This document shows positions 52,656-60,962 of a stretch of DNA of 60,962 nucleotides, one piece after another. The DNA comes from an uncultured SAR116 cluster alpha proteobacterium. Lineage in GTDB: Bacteria > Pseudomonadota > Alphaproteobacteria > Puniceispirillales > Puniceispirillaceae. The notes under the pieces were generated by a model. It saw nothing but the letters and a program-made list of their open reading frames with translations, searched no databases and had not been told where the DNA came from. The position numbers and the translations under genes are program-made. The stretch covers positions 1 to 60,962 of the forward strand of contig CACNSW010000007.1 in NCBI GenBank assembly GCA_902623185.1, in the 5' to 3' direction. Within the stretch, counting starts at the first letter, position 1. Each line of letters opens with the position of its first letter.

Positions 52656-53387
52656 ATGAGTATTTGGGGAATCATAATCGGTGGCGCGGCAGGCTTTGCT
52701 TTTGGTGGTCCGATTGCAGGCCTGTTGGGAGCCGCAGCAGGAATTGCCGTGGAACGAGGTTTCTCACCATCAAACTCCCCGGAGAATACCGACGCACGCC
52801 GCAAAGTCGCCTTCACTGTCGCCGTGATTGCCTTGTCGCCGAAAATGGCAAAGGCCGATGGCGTTGTTACTCATGACGAGATTTCCGCATTTCGCCAGCG
52901 TATCCACATTCCTCAAGCCGAAGTCAAACAGGTAGGCAAATTCTGGGATCTGGCTCGGCAGACCCCCGATGGTTTTGAGAGTTATGCTAAACAGGTTGCA
53001 AAACTTTTCAACGAGCGCTCACCAATTATAGAGCAGTTACTTGATTTGTTGTTTCATATTGCTAAATCGGACGGCGCCGCTACCCCGCCTGAGACAAAAT
53101 ATCTAGCGACCGTCGCAAAGATGTTTGGGTTTTCCAAAATCGATTTTGCACGGCTAATGACGCTGAATGGCCAGACTGGCTCCACACCCTACGAAGTACT
53201 TGGCGTTGGTCCAGATATTGAGGATACAAATTTCCGTCACCGCTGGCGCGAACTTGTCCTTGCCAACCACCCAGACAAAATGATCGCTGAAGGCATGCTA
53301 GAGGAATTCATCAAAGTAGCAAACGATAAGCTAGCCAAAATTAACGCGGCCTATAACATTATAGTGCGCAAGGAGGGCCTTAGCTGA
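52656..53387 (+). CDS. djlA: DjlA-like DnaJ-domain membrane protein
   Basis: The 243-residue protein begins with a glycine-rich membrane segment (IIIGGAAGFAFGGPIAGLLG), a TerB-like helical domain (FTVAVIALSPKMAKADGVVT and DLLFHIAKSDGAATPPETKY), and a C-terminal J-domain (PYEVLGVGPDIEDTNFRHRW, LVLANHPDKM with HPD). This is the DjlA layout. It recruits DnaK at the inner membrane. It ends 2 bp before the ABC-F gene, so they form an operon. Confidence 0.85.
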   Translation: MSIWGIIIGGAAGFAFGGPIAGLLGAAAGIAVERGFSPSNSPENTDARRKVAFTVAVIALSPKMAKADGVVTHDEISAFRQRIHIPQAEVKQVGKFWDLARQTPDGFESYAKQVAKLFNERSPIIEQLLDLLFHIAKSDGAATPPETKYLATVAKMFGFSKIDFARLMTLNGQTGSTPYEVLGVGPDIEDTNFRHRWRELVLANHPDKMIAEGMLEEFIKVANDKLAKINAAYNIIVRKEGLS

Positions 53388-53389
53388 CA

Positions 53390-55306
53390 ATGCCGAGACC
53401 GTTATTAACCATTGCTGACTGCGGCATCAATCTTGGTGATCGCTGGCTTCTACGTGGGGCCGATCTAGCACTGCATGCTGGTGATAGGCTGACCCTTGTT
53501 GGGCGCAATGGTGCTGGCAAATCCAGCTTGATGAAACTATTGTCAGGGCAACGCGAAATGGATGAGGGTAGCCTATGGGTTGCACCAGGAACGCGGATCG
53601 CCTACCTGCCTCAGGCTCCTAAAATTCATCCGGGAAAAACGTTGCGCGCCATTGTTACCGCCGGCTATGATGCCGCCGCTGTTGGCCGGCCAGTTCCAAC
53701 ACATCAAGCAGACGCGATTTTGATGAAGATGGGATTAGACCCGGACCGTCTGAGTGACGGGCTGTCTGGTGGTGAAGCACGGCGTGTATCACTTGCCCGG
53801 ACGCTCCATACCGAACCCGATGTTTTATTGCTTGACGAGCCAACCAACCACATGGACTTGCCAACTATCGAATGGATGGAGGACCTGCTGCGTCAGCATC
53901 GGGGTGCCTTGCTCGTTGTTAGCCATGACCGCGCGTTTCTGCGAAATCTGGGGACTGGAATCATCTGGCTGCACCAAGGCAAATTACGTCGCCGTGAGGG
54001 CCATTTCAGCGAATTTGACGATTGGTCGGAATGCATTCTGGCCAAAGAAGCATTAGCGCTTCATAAAATTGATCGGCGCATCGCAAGCGAGATTAAATGG
54101 TCACGCGAGGGCATTTCCGCCCGTCGTAAACGCAATCAGGGACGATTGCGAGAACTGGCGACATTGCGTAAGGAGCGGGCAAAATTAGGCGGCGCCACAC
54201 AAAAAATTATGCGTATGGCAACCGGGACTGCCGAAGGTGGGGGACAGATGGTCCTTGAAGGTATAGATCTTTCGGTATCCGTACCTATACCAACACGACA
54301 AAAGATTAAGACGGATAACAAGCCAGCACGCTGCCAGATTCTTAGCCATTTCAATCTACTCGTCCGGCGCAGTGACCGGATTGGCATTGTTGGACCAAAT
54401 GGCATCGGCAAATCGACGCTGGTTCGCGTGCTTCTCGGGCTACAGCAACCGGACAGCGGGCGGGTTCGCGAAGGTTTTGGACTGTTGCACGCCTATTTTG
54501 ACCAAAAGCGCGAGACACTAGATCAGGCTTCCTCGCCCTGGACAATTCTGACTGGCGGCAATAGAGATACTGTCAAGGTCGCTGGCAAGATCAAACATGT
54601 GACCGCCTATCTTCGTGATTACATGTTTGACGACCACAAGATGACGCAAAAGGTCTCAACTCTGTCAGGTGGTGAACAGAATAGATTGCTAATAGCTAAA
54701 CTGTTTTCTCAGAGCCACAATCTTCTTGTGCTTGATGAGCCAACTAATGATCTTGACCTGGAGACACTCGAGCTTTTGCAGGAGGTCATCGCGGATTATG
54801 ACGGTACTATCCTGATTATCAGCCACGATCGCGATTTTCTTGACCGCACGGTGACCGCTTTGCTGGTCTTTGAGGGTGATGCGCGGGTCGTTAGCCACTC
54901 TGGCGGTTATTCAGACTATTTGAGGCGCCGCATGATCGCCGAAAATAGACAAATAGCGCGGACTGGAAATAAATCAAAAGGCAAAGCTAGCGGGATATTT
55001 AGAAAAAGCAGGGATTCTAAAAAAGACGAAGCAAAGGCGGCAAAGCGCTCCACCCGCCTAACCTTTCGGGACCAGCATGCGCTCGATAAGTTACCCGGTG
55101 AGATCGAACAACTAACCATCGCCATCGCTAAGTTAGAGGCAGCAATAGCCGACCCGGCACTATTCTCCAACAATCCAGGAAAATTCAACCAGGCCGTGGC
55201 GGCACTTACCACTGCACGAAACAAGAAAGACGAGAAGGAGTCAAAATGGCTGGAGATCGCAGAGCGTGCCGAGGCTCTGACCGCAGTCAAAGACCCACAT
55301 CCTTGA
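53390..55306 (+). CDS. uup: ABC-F family ATPase (Uup-like)
   Basis: The 638-residue protein has two ATPase cassettes. Walker A is LVGRNGAGKSS and IVGPNGIGKST. The signature is LSGGEARR and LSGGEQNR. Walker B is LLLDEPTNHMD and LVLDEPTNDLD, each followed by SHDR. Its linker is Lys/Arg-rich, and the C-terminus ends in a coiled coil (LDKLPGEIEQLTIAIAKLEA). There are no membrane helices, so it is a translation- or DNA-linked ABC-F protein rather than a transporter. Second gene of an operon with djlA. Confidence 0.88.
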   Translation: MPRPLLTIADCGINLGDRWLLRGADLALHAGDRLTLVGRNGAGKSSLMKLLSGQREMDEGSLWVAPGTRIAYLPQAPKIHPGKTLRAIVTAGYDAAAVGRPVPTHQADAILMKMGLDPDRLSDGLSGGEARRVSLARTLHTEPDVLLLDEPTNHMDLPTIEWMEDLLRQHRGALLVVSHDRAFLRNLGTGIIWLHQGKLRRREGHFSEFDDWSECILAKEALALHKIDRRIASEIKWSREGISARRKRNQGRLRELATLRKERAKLGGATQKIMRMATGTAEGGGQMVLEGIDLSVSVPIPTRQKIKTDNKPARCQILSHFNLLVRRSDRIGIVGPNGIGKSTLVRVLLGLQQPDSGRVREGFGLLHAYFDQKRETLDQASSPWTILTGGNRDTVKVAGKIKHVTAYLRDYMFDDHKMTQKVSTLSGGEQNRLLIAKLFSQSHNLLVLDEPTNDLDLETLELLQEVIADYDGTILIISHDRDFLDRTVTALLVFEGDARVVSHSGGYSDYLRRRMIAENRQIARTGNKSKGKASGIFRKSRDSKKDEAKAAKRSTRLTFRDQHALDKLPGEIEQLTIAIAKLEAAIADPALFSNNPGKFNQAVAALTTARNKKDEKESKWLEIAERAEALTAVKDPHP

Positions 55307-55341
55307 CCTAACACCCTAGCCACCTTTAACCTATTTTCGCT

Positions 55342-55740
55342 GTCAGATGGCTGGATGACCGTTGCCATCAATGGAGAAATCCGGTGGGAGAGGAAAGTCC
55401 GGGCTCCACAGGATCAGGATGCCGGGTAACTCCCGGCGGGGGCAACCCTAGGGAAAGTGCCACAGAAAATAAACCGCCTGCTAACACAAGTATTGGGATG
55501 TAGGTAAGGGTGAAAAGGTGCGGTAAGAGCGCACCGCCAGACTGGTAACAGACTGGGCATGGCAAACCCCATCCGGAGCAAGACCATATAGGGACACATG
55601 CCGCATAAGGCTGGTGCGATCCTGCACCGATGTCCGGGTAGGTCGCTAGAGGCGGCTGGCAACAGCCAGCACTAGATGAATGGTCATCGCCCCCTGCCGT
55701 GGCAAGGGGATACAGAACCCGGCTTACAGGCCATCTGACA
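55342..55740 (+). ncRNA. rnpB: RNase P RNA (class A)
   Basis: The 5' GTCAGATGGC and 3' GCCATCTGAC pair as helix P1. The core GAGGAAAGTCCGGGCTCCAC lies at about 55391-55410, and the universally conserved ACAGAAAA box at 55462-55469. Further conserved bits are GTAAGGGTGAAAAGGTGCGG, CATGGCAAACCCCATCCGGA, and GAACCCGGCTTAC near the end, which closes P4. The length (about 400 nt) fits alphaproteobacterial type A. It processes tRNA 5' ends. Confidence 0.95.
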
Positions 55741-56005
55741 GCCCATGTAAATGGCACCAGCAGATTAATATCAAAAATTTAGCTTTTACTGATTGAAGTA
55801 TAATTTGCTTTAACGTTATGCGTTTCCCTCTGACACCGCGCGAAGAGTGGTTTTTGTGATTAGTTAGCAGTCAAGGCTATGGCGATCCTACTCAAAATAG
55901 TACAAATACAGAACATTAAATTTTTTCAACATGTTATGTGGTATTGTTCAAAAATGGAATTAAGTCATTGAAACTATTAGTTTTTCCCATAACAAAACAG
56001 CGTCA
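55741..56005. other. Intergenic stretch between rnpB and mraZ
   Basis: No gene. AT-rich from about 55765. It may hold an rnpB terminator, but no clean stem with a T-run is visible. Confidence 0.4.
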
Positions 56006-56063
56006 ACCCATTGACTTCCACAAATTCCCATGATATCCCATATGATCCCATTTTTAGTTGGGA
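56006..56063. promoter_or_regulatory. MraZ operator (box repeats) upstream of mraZ
   Basis: TCCCA boxes at 56026-56030, 56036-56040 and 56046-56050 are spaced exactly 10 bp apart. Degenerate boxes in the same phase (ACCCA 56006-56010, TTCCA 56016-56020) precede them, and a reverse TGGGA is at 56059-56063. MraZ is known to bind such T/GGGA repeats at 10-bp spacing to repress its own dcw operon. The boxes lie about 190 bp before the mraZ start. A TTGACT at 56011-56016 could be a -35, but no matching -10 is certain. Confidence 0.75.
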
Positions 56064-56239
56064 GCTCCCTGTTTGGCTGCTGGCAGCACTAAAATTCCTT
56101 AGTGCAAAAGGCTTGTAGAAGGGGCTCAGAGCTGAAAAGGGAATTGGGAAACATCGGTATTGGGGCGCAAAGGCAATCGATGCAATGCTCCCCACCGCTA
56201 ATAACAGCCCATTAGGGTGCTAAGTATAGGGACAGACGC

Positions 56240-56716
56240 GTGGATTTATATTTATCCACATTCGAAAATCGTATTGATAAAAAGGGTCGCCTTTCCGTGC
56301 CGGCACCTTTTCGTTCCGTGCTTGAGCGCCGTCGGGAGCCGCTCTATCTCTTCAAATCATTAACTGAGCCATGCCTTGAGGGGTGTGGGCCGGAGCGAAT
56401 AGGCCAGATTGTCGACGCTATTGACAGGATGGATAGTCTGTCTGCTGAAGTTGCAACTCTGCAGACGATTCTCTCTAGTGCTCAAGAAATGAAACTTGAC
56501 AGCGAAGGAAGGATTTTGCTCACGGCCGATTTCATTGACTTTGCGGATTTGAAGGATACCGCACTTTATGCCGGCATTGGTCGGTCATTCCAAATTTGGC
56601 TGCCTGGCCGCTATCGGGCGCGCGAGGCGGATGCCCGTAGTCGGGCCATAACGAGCGGTATGCCAAGTCTCCGACTGAGCATGCATCGGCAGAAGCCTGA
56701 CAGTGAGGCGCCATGA
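56240..56716 (+). CDS. mraZ: Transcriptional regulator MraZ
   Basis: The 158-residue protein has both AbrB-like halves: STFENRIDKKGRLSVPAPFR and MKLDSEGRILLTADFIDFAD, then ALYAGIGRSFQIWLPGRYRA. MraZ binds the upstream operator and controls the dcw cluster. Its TGA overlaps the ATG of rsmH (ATGATG region), so translation is coupled. Confidence 0.93.
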   Translation: MDLYLSTFENRIDKKGRLSVPAPFRSVLERRREPLYLFKSLTEPCLEGCGPERIGQIVDAIDRMDSLSAEVATLQTILSSAQEMKLDSEGRILLTADFIDFADLKDTALYAGIGRSFQIWLPGRYRAREADARSRAITSGMPSLRLSMHRQKPDSEAP

Positions 56717-57708
56717 TGCCAGCACAGCAGCTCCCCCAACAGGCGCTCCACCAATCAGTTTTGTTGCGCGAAGTGGTGGCGGCGCTGTCCCCTTCAAATG
56801 ACGCGGTCTATCTAGATGCAACTTTCGGTAATGGCGGTTACAGTCGCGCATTGCTCGAGAAGGCCGACTGTAGGGTGATCGCTATAGACCGCGATCCAGA
56901 TGCAATCCGGCGCGGTCAACCGATGGTGGATGAATTTGCCAACCGCTTTTCGCTCTTTGAGGGCTGCTTTTCCAATATGGCGGGTCTTCTTGGGCCAGAG
57001 ATTCGACTAGCCGGCGCAGCCTTTGATTTAGGGGTCTGCTCAACTCAGTTTGACCAGCCAGAGCGTGGCTTTTCCTTCCGTACCAATGGACCGCTTGACA
57101 TGCGGATGTCGAAGAGCGGTGACAGTGCAGCTGATGTCATTATGCAGGCTGATGAAGAGATGTTGGCGCAAATCCTATGGGTCTACGGTGAAGAAAAGGC
57201 ATCCCGGCGCATCGCAAGGGCAATTGTCAACGCCCGTCGGTATAAGCCAATCACAACCACAAGCCAGCTTGCAGCAATCATCCAAGAAGTGATGCCAGCG
57301 AAACGGCCAGGGCAGATAGATCCCGCAACACGCAGTTTTCAGGCTTTGCGCATCTACATCAACCGTGAACTTGACGAGTTAAAAGAGGGATTAGCCGCGG
57401 TAGAGGCTATGTTGAAGCCCAGCGGAATTTTAGCAGTTGTATCCTTTCACTCTCTTGAGGACAGAATCGTCAAACGCTTCCTCGCGGAGCGAAGTCAGGC
57501 TGCAGCGAAACCATCTCGCCATATGCCGGAGGTCGCCAGCTCTCCTCCCACCTTTGAATTACTCGGTCGCAAGGCGGTGGCACCCGGAGCCAGAGAAAAG
57601 ACGGAAAACTCACGCTCGCGCTCAGCAAAGCTGCGAATTGCCCGGCGGACCGGTGCACCCACCATGGAAAACAAGCATCACGCCAACGATCCGTTGGGAA
57701 GGAGCTAG
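56713..57708 (+). CDS. rsmH: 16S rRNA (cytosine-1402-N4)-methyltransferase
   Basis: The 331-residue protein shows HQSVLLREVVAALSPSN, the SAM site YLDATFGNGGYSRALLEKAD with AIDRDPDAI, GAAFDLGVCSTQFDQPERGF, RTNGPLDMRMSKSGDSAADV, and a late AVVSFHSLEDRIVKRFLAER. These are all RsmH hallmarks. It methylates C1402 of 16S rRNA. It overlaps mraZ by 4 bp and is followed by ftsL after 3 bp. Some starts at the second ATG are possible. Confidence 0.95.
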   Translation: MMPAQQLPQQALHQSVLLREVVAALSPSNDAVYLDATFGNGGYSRALLEKADCRVIAIDRDPDAIRRGQPMVDEFANRFSLFEGCFSNMAGLLGPEIRLAGAAFDLGVCSTQFDQPERGFSFRTNGPLDMRMSKSGDSAADVIMQADEEMLAQILWVYGEEKASRRIARAIVNARRYKPITTTSQLAAIIQEVMPAKRPGQIDPATRSFQALRIYINRELDELKEGLAAVEAMLKPSGILAVVSFHSLEDRIVKRFLAERSQAAAKPSRHMPEVASSPPTFELLGRKAVAPGAREKTENSRSRSAKLRIARRTGAPTMENKHHANDPLGRS

Positions 57709-57711
57709 ATC

Positions 57712-58104
57712 ATGCGGATCATACTCTTATGCATACTCTTTCTCGCGCCGCTTGGTACCATTCTTTATCAGGTAAAGACTGGCATCGACATTAGGGAGGA
57801 AAGGCTTGTCGAGCTTGAAGCAAAGATCAACAAAAGCGAGAGAGAAATTGCAGTTTTAGAGGCGGAGTGGGCGTATCTGTCGCGCCCGGAACGTATCATG
57901 GAACTATCTGACCGTTTACTAGGCATGCGGCCAATCTCAATAAATCGGGTTCTGCCGATTGATGCGATCCCTATGCGACCAGTACCAAAATTTGAAGACC
58001 GAATTGTCGATCCAGGCCAAATGAAACCGGCAGATGGTGACAGCATCGCACCAAAATTGAACCTGTTGAGGGAAATCTCAGGACCAGGAGTGATGCCGCA
58101 ATGA
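57712..58104 (+). CDS. ftsL: Cell-division protein FtsL
   Basis: The 130-residue protein has the FtsL layout: short cytoplasmic tip, one membrane helix (IILLCILFLAPLGTILYQV), then a periplasmic leucine-zipper-like coiled coil (ERLVELEAKINKSEREIAVL, EAEWAYLSRPERIMEL). Assigned by position between rsmH and ftsI. It forms the FtsQLB complex at the septum. The C-terminal 40 residues are poorly conserved. Overlaps ftsI by 4 bp (ATGA). Confidence 0.85.
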   Translation: MRIILLCILFLAPLGTILYQVKTGIDIREERLVELEAKINKSEREIAVLEAEWAYLSRPERIMELSDRLLGMRPISINRVLPIDAIPMRPVPKFEDRIVDPGQMKPADGDSIAPKLNLLREISGPGVMPQ

Positions 58105-59825
58105 AGTACAAAAGGCTTGCACAGAAATTGATTTTAGCACCCCGGTTGATCCTTCCAGCACGGCCAGACCCTGCAAAATCTCGACGCATCGCCGAGGTTC
58201 GACTTGTTGTCAGCTGTTTTATTGCACTGGCAGTTTTCATAACCATTGGAGTACGTATTATCACCCTTGCGGTAGCCACCGAGGCTGCCAGCATCAGCCC
58301 AGTGCCGCTCGCCAGTAATACAGCGCGCGGCCAGATATTTGATCGCCACGGTCGTCTACTAGCAACCAATTTGCCAATGACAGTATTGCATGCCGATCCA
58401 AGTGAGATCATGGATCTAGACAATGCAGTGCGGCGACTGGCTCCACTAATCAAGCATCATGACGAGACTAGCTTGACTAAGTTGCTACGAAAAAATACCA
58501 GGTACGTCGAACTTGACCGCAAGCTGACGCCGCGCCGACATGCGGCCATTCTCCAGCTTGGTATCCCCGGCGTCTATTTTCGTGAAGGTGTCTTACGCGC
58601 ATATCCTCGCGGTAATGTGGCCGCGCACATTCTTGGCCAGGTTAACACACAAAATCATGGTATCGCAGGTGTAGAAAAATCCATGGAGTCTCAACTTTTA
58701 GCCGGAAAAGACGTCTTTTTGTCCATTGATGTCGGCATACAGGCCATTTTGGCAAAAGAAATATCAACCCAAATTAATGAATTTAAGGCCGCTGGCGGCG
58801 CTGGCGTATTACTAGATATTAAAAGCGGTGAAGTTTTGGCAATCGTTTCATTGCCTGATTTCAACCCAAATCATCTTGGAAAGATTAGTGCAGATGCGCG
58901 TTTCAATCGTGCAACAAAGGGGCTTTATGAAATGGGCTCGACATTCAAGGTGCTAAACACCGCAATTGCCCTTGAAACCGGTTCAGTTCAGATGGGAGAG
59001 CGCTATGATGTAGCTAAACCCTTGCACGTTGCAAGTTTTACAATCAATGATTTTCATGTCTTTAAGCGCCCGCTGAACATCTCCGAAATCCTTGTCTATT
59101 CTTCGAATATTGGATCGGCGAAAATGGCCGAGGCCATTGGCCCTACTAGGCAACGGCTATTCATGGAAAAACTGGGATTACTCGACTATCTGCCGCTTGA
59201 GATTCCAGAAATTGGACGCCCACTCAGCCCCAGACACTGGAAGCAGACCGCGACAATGACCGTTTCCTACGGACATGGAATCTCTATATCGCCAGTACAT
59301 CTAGCCAGTGCAGTTGGCGCTGCCAGTGGTGAAGGTCTTTTGGTCACTCCAACCTTAATCAAAAGGCAAACCGGCGATAGTCCAGTAAAAATCCGCGTCT
59401 TTTCCACTGAAACCACTCGCAACGTTCGATCAATGATGCGGTTAGTTGTTTCGCATCCTGACGGCACAGGCAATCTCGCTGAGGCGCCAGGCTACATGGT
59501 TGGAGGCAAAACTGGCACTGCTGAGAAAGTTCGAGATGGTCAATATGACAATAAATCTAATCTCGCAACTTTTGTGGCCACTTTCCCGGTGCATGACCCA
59601 CGCTATGTACTGACGGTCATGGTCGACGAACCAAGGGGGCAAAAGAAATCTTACGGCTATGCAACAGGCGGTTGGGTTGCTGCACCAGCGGTGAAACGTA
59701 TCGTCGAACAAGCCGCCCCATTGCTCGGCATTCTTCCTGTTGACGACAAATTGCCAGAAATTCGCCAGAAACTTCGTCTTGATTTGCAGATTGGAGAGGA
59801 GAAAAAAACTCTTGCGACTTTCTGA
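58101..59825 (+). CDS. ftsI: Septal peptidoglycan transpeptidase FtsI (PBP3)
   Basis: The 574-residue protein has an N-terminal membrane helix (LVVSCFIALAVFITIGVRII), a dimerisation/pedestal domain (NTARGQIFDRHGRLLATNLP) and the transpeptidase motifs: S-x-x-K in YEMGSTFKVLNTAIALE, S-x-N in LVYSSNIGSAKMAEA, and K-T-G in MVGGKTGTAEKVRDG. It crosslinks peptidoglycan at the division site. It is coupled to ftsL (4-bp overlap) and its end overlaps the murE start by 14 bp. Confidence 0.95.
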   Translation: MKYKRLAQKLILAPRLILPARPDPAKSRRIAEVRLVVSCFIALAVFITIGVRIITLAVATEAASISPVPLASNTARGQIFDRHGRLLATNLPMTVLHADPSEIMDLDNAVRRLAPLIKHHDETSLTKLLRKNTRYVELDRKLTPRRHAAILQLGIPGVYFREGVLRAYPRGNVAAHILGQVNTQNHGIAGVEKSMESQLLAGKDVFLSIDVGIQAILAKEISTQINEFKAAGGAGVLLDIKSGEVLAIVSLPDFNPNHLGKISADARFNRATKGLYEMGSTFKVLNTAIALETGSVQMGERYDVAKPLHVASFTINDFHVFKRPLNISEILVYSSNIGSAKMAEAIGPTRQRLFMEKLGLLDYLPLEIPEIGRPLSPRHWKQTATMTVSYGHGISISPVHLASAVGAASGEGLLVTPTLIKRQTGDSPVKIRVFSTETTRNVRSMMRLVVSHPDGTGNLAEAPGYMVGGKTGTAEKVRDGQYDNKSNLATFVATFPVHDPRYVLTVMVDEPRGQKKSYGYATGGWVAAPAVKRIVEQAAPLLGILPVDDKLPEIRQKLRLDLQIGEEKKTLATF

Positions 59826-60962
59826 TCTTTTACCGACGAGCCTGACTCGTGCCAATCTGTCAGCAGCCACTGCAGGCCTCGCAGTGAGCGGGTTGAGCGA
59901 AGACTCCCGCAAAATCCAGAAAGGCTATTTATTCTTCGCTATTGCTGGATCAAAATCCGATGGCCGCCGATATTGCAAGCAAGCAGTTGTCGCCGGCGCC
60001 ATTGGGATCATCACCGATGACCGGGACCTTGATGACGATCTAGGCGCCCTAATTCAGGCCGGTACATTAGTGATCCAAACGGCCAATCCTCGCCAGATAT
60101 TGGCAAAAGCAGCGGCCAAATTCTGGCCGCGCCAGCCATCAATGGTTGCCGCCGTTACTGGCACAAACGGCAAGACCTCAACCACAGAGTTTCTTCGGCA
60201 AATCTGGAAACGTGTCACCTGGGACGCCGCTTCTCTTGGCACATTGGGAGTGCAAGGATCCGACACGCGCAAACTCAAAGGCAAAATGATTGATCTACCC
60301 TCACTAACGACGCCCGACGCTATCAGCCTACACAGCAATCTTCACGTGCTAGCAAATGCTGGCATAAGCCATTTGGCACTCGAGGCAAGTAGCCATGGGC
60401 TGGAGCAATATCGGCTTGACGGTCTTAGTATCCATATGGCGGCCTTCACCAATTTGACCCACGACCATCTCGACCATCACCGTGATATGGGCACTTATTT
60501 TGCCGCCAAGGCACGGTTGTTCACGGATATCCTCATGCATGCTGGCGTTGCGGTGATCAATATAGACGACCCCTTTGGTCGCAAGCTGGCAAAAATGATC
60601 ACCGCCAATACGGCTACACCACGCGTAGTTGTAACGCTTGGCTTTGCCGATGATGCCGATTTTCAGATTATCAAGATTGAGCCGGTCGCCGGGTTACTGC
60701 AGATGTTGGTTAAGCACCAGGATCACAATTGGTACATCCCATTAGCACTGTCAGGTACCTTTCAGGCAATGAATGCGCTAACTGCTGCGATAATGGGTCA
60801 TATGAGCGGTTTGCCCCTGCAGGATTCTCTTCATGCCATTGCTTTTCTGAAGGCGGCGACCGGACGGATGCAAACAGTTTCAGGGCATCCTGATGGAGCT
60901 CAAATTGTAGTTGATTATGCGCATACACCGGATGCACTTGCGGCTGCATTAGCGGCACTGCG
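59812..60962 (+). CDS. murE: UDP-MurNAc-tripeptide synthetase MurE (partial, runs off the window)
   Basis: The frame begins at a TTG (59812) with AGGAG upstream inside ftsI, and it stays open to the last base, so the 3' end is missing. The visible ~383 residues have LAVSGLSEDSRKIQKGYLFF, the ATP site VAAVTGTNGKTSTTEFLRQI, LEASSHGLEQYRLDGL, FTNLTHDHLDHHRDMGTYFA with the substrate-site HLDHH, and late IVVDYAHTPDALAAAL. It adds the third amino acid, usually meso-diaminopimelate, to UDP-MurNAc-dipeptide. It was easy to miss, since it has no stop in the window. Confidence 0.93.
   Translation, partial: MRLSDLLPTSLTRANLSAATAGLAVSGLSEDSRKIQKGYLFFAIAGSKSDGRRYCKQAVVAGAIGIITDDRDLDDDLGALIQAGTLVIQTANPRQILAKAAAKFWPRQPSMVAAVTGTNGKTSTTEFLRQIWKRVTWDAASLGTLGVQGSDTRKLKGKMIDLPSLTTPDAISLHSNLHVLANAGISHLALEASSHGLEQYRLDGLSIHMAAFTNLTHDHLDHHRDMGTYFAAKARLFTDILMHAGVAVINIDDPFGRKLAKMITANTATPRVVVTLGFADDADFQIIKIEPVAGLLQMLVKHQDHNWYIPLALSGTFQAMNALTAAIMGHMSGLPLQDSLHAIAFLKAATGRMQTVSGHPDGAQIVVDYAHTPDALAAALAAL

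Noticed and set aside
1-60962. CRISPR array
   Set aside because: No regularly spaced short direct repeats with unique spacers, and no cas genes; the repeats here are long, dispersed and in both orientations.

Overview
The window looks like marine Alphaproteobacteria. The right end carries the division and cell-wall cluster in the order mraZ-rsmH-ftsL-ftsI-murE, preceded by a class A RNase P RNA, an ABC-F ATPase, a DjlA-like protein and TusA. The left part carries a DMSP-lyase-type cupin, a BLUF photosensor and two polysaccharide-lyase-like secreted proteins. Together these suggest a surface-ocean lineage; SAR116/Puniceispirillales is my guess from content only, and no 16S or ribosomal protein is present to confirm it.

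Layout. (1) About 1-43,100 is an AT-rich, gene-poor accessory region. Short genes lie among dispersed repeats, broken genes and several integrase relics. (2) About 43,800-50,650 is a transition zone with ordinary enzymes (alpha/beta hydrolase, glutathione peroxidase, rhodanese, homocysteine S-methyltransferase) and a few decayed genes. (3) From 50,658 to the end is dense, higher-GC core genome.

The accessory region is built from recurring modules. Module P (2124-5516) is a divergent small Cys-containing exported peptide, a 458-residue protein with family-A/T7-like polymerase motifs, a 57-residue hydrophobic ORF starting directly at its stop codon, and then a secreted cargo gene (alginate-lyase-like). 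Pieces of module P recur beside other cargo: a C-terminal polymerase relic ahead of a polysaccharide lyase (1475-153, minus), 57-aa-ORF relics ahead of a decayed secreted protein (13838-14581) and ahead of a GFA/CENP-V-like gene (16362-17015), and an inverted 5' relic at 18245-18556. Module L is a leader of about 380 bp with a bulged palindromic hairpin at its far end and a second conserved hairpin near the gene. It stands in front of a small peptide gene, a tyrosine recombinase, a SOUL heme-binding gene and several decayed genes. Two L copies in inverted orientation flank the convergent recombinase and SOUL genes (8398-10925), and a deleted version of the same arrangement sits at 12418-13140. 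A third repeat, R2, lies 3' of several cargo genes. Gene, R2, hairpin and leader in series give a cassette-array appearance with a tyrosine recombinase in the middle.

Other coherent units are an SxtJ/DUF5989/carbamoyltransferase/SGNH operon (22278-18802, minus), a DMSP-lyase-like cupin just downstream of an IS200/IS605 Y1-transposase relic, two EamA transporters, and a rhodanese-TPR pair. In the core, mraZ has an upstream operator of five box-like repeats at 10-bp spacing, and the dcw genes are tightly packed or overlapping, which implies one transcript. murE runs off the right edge.
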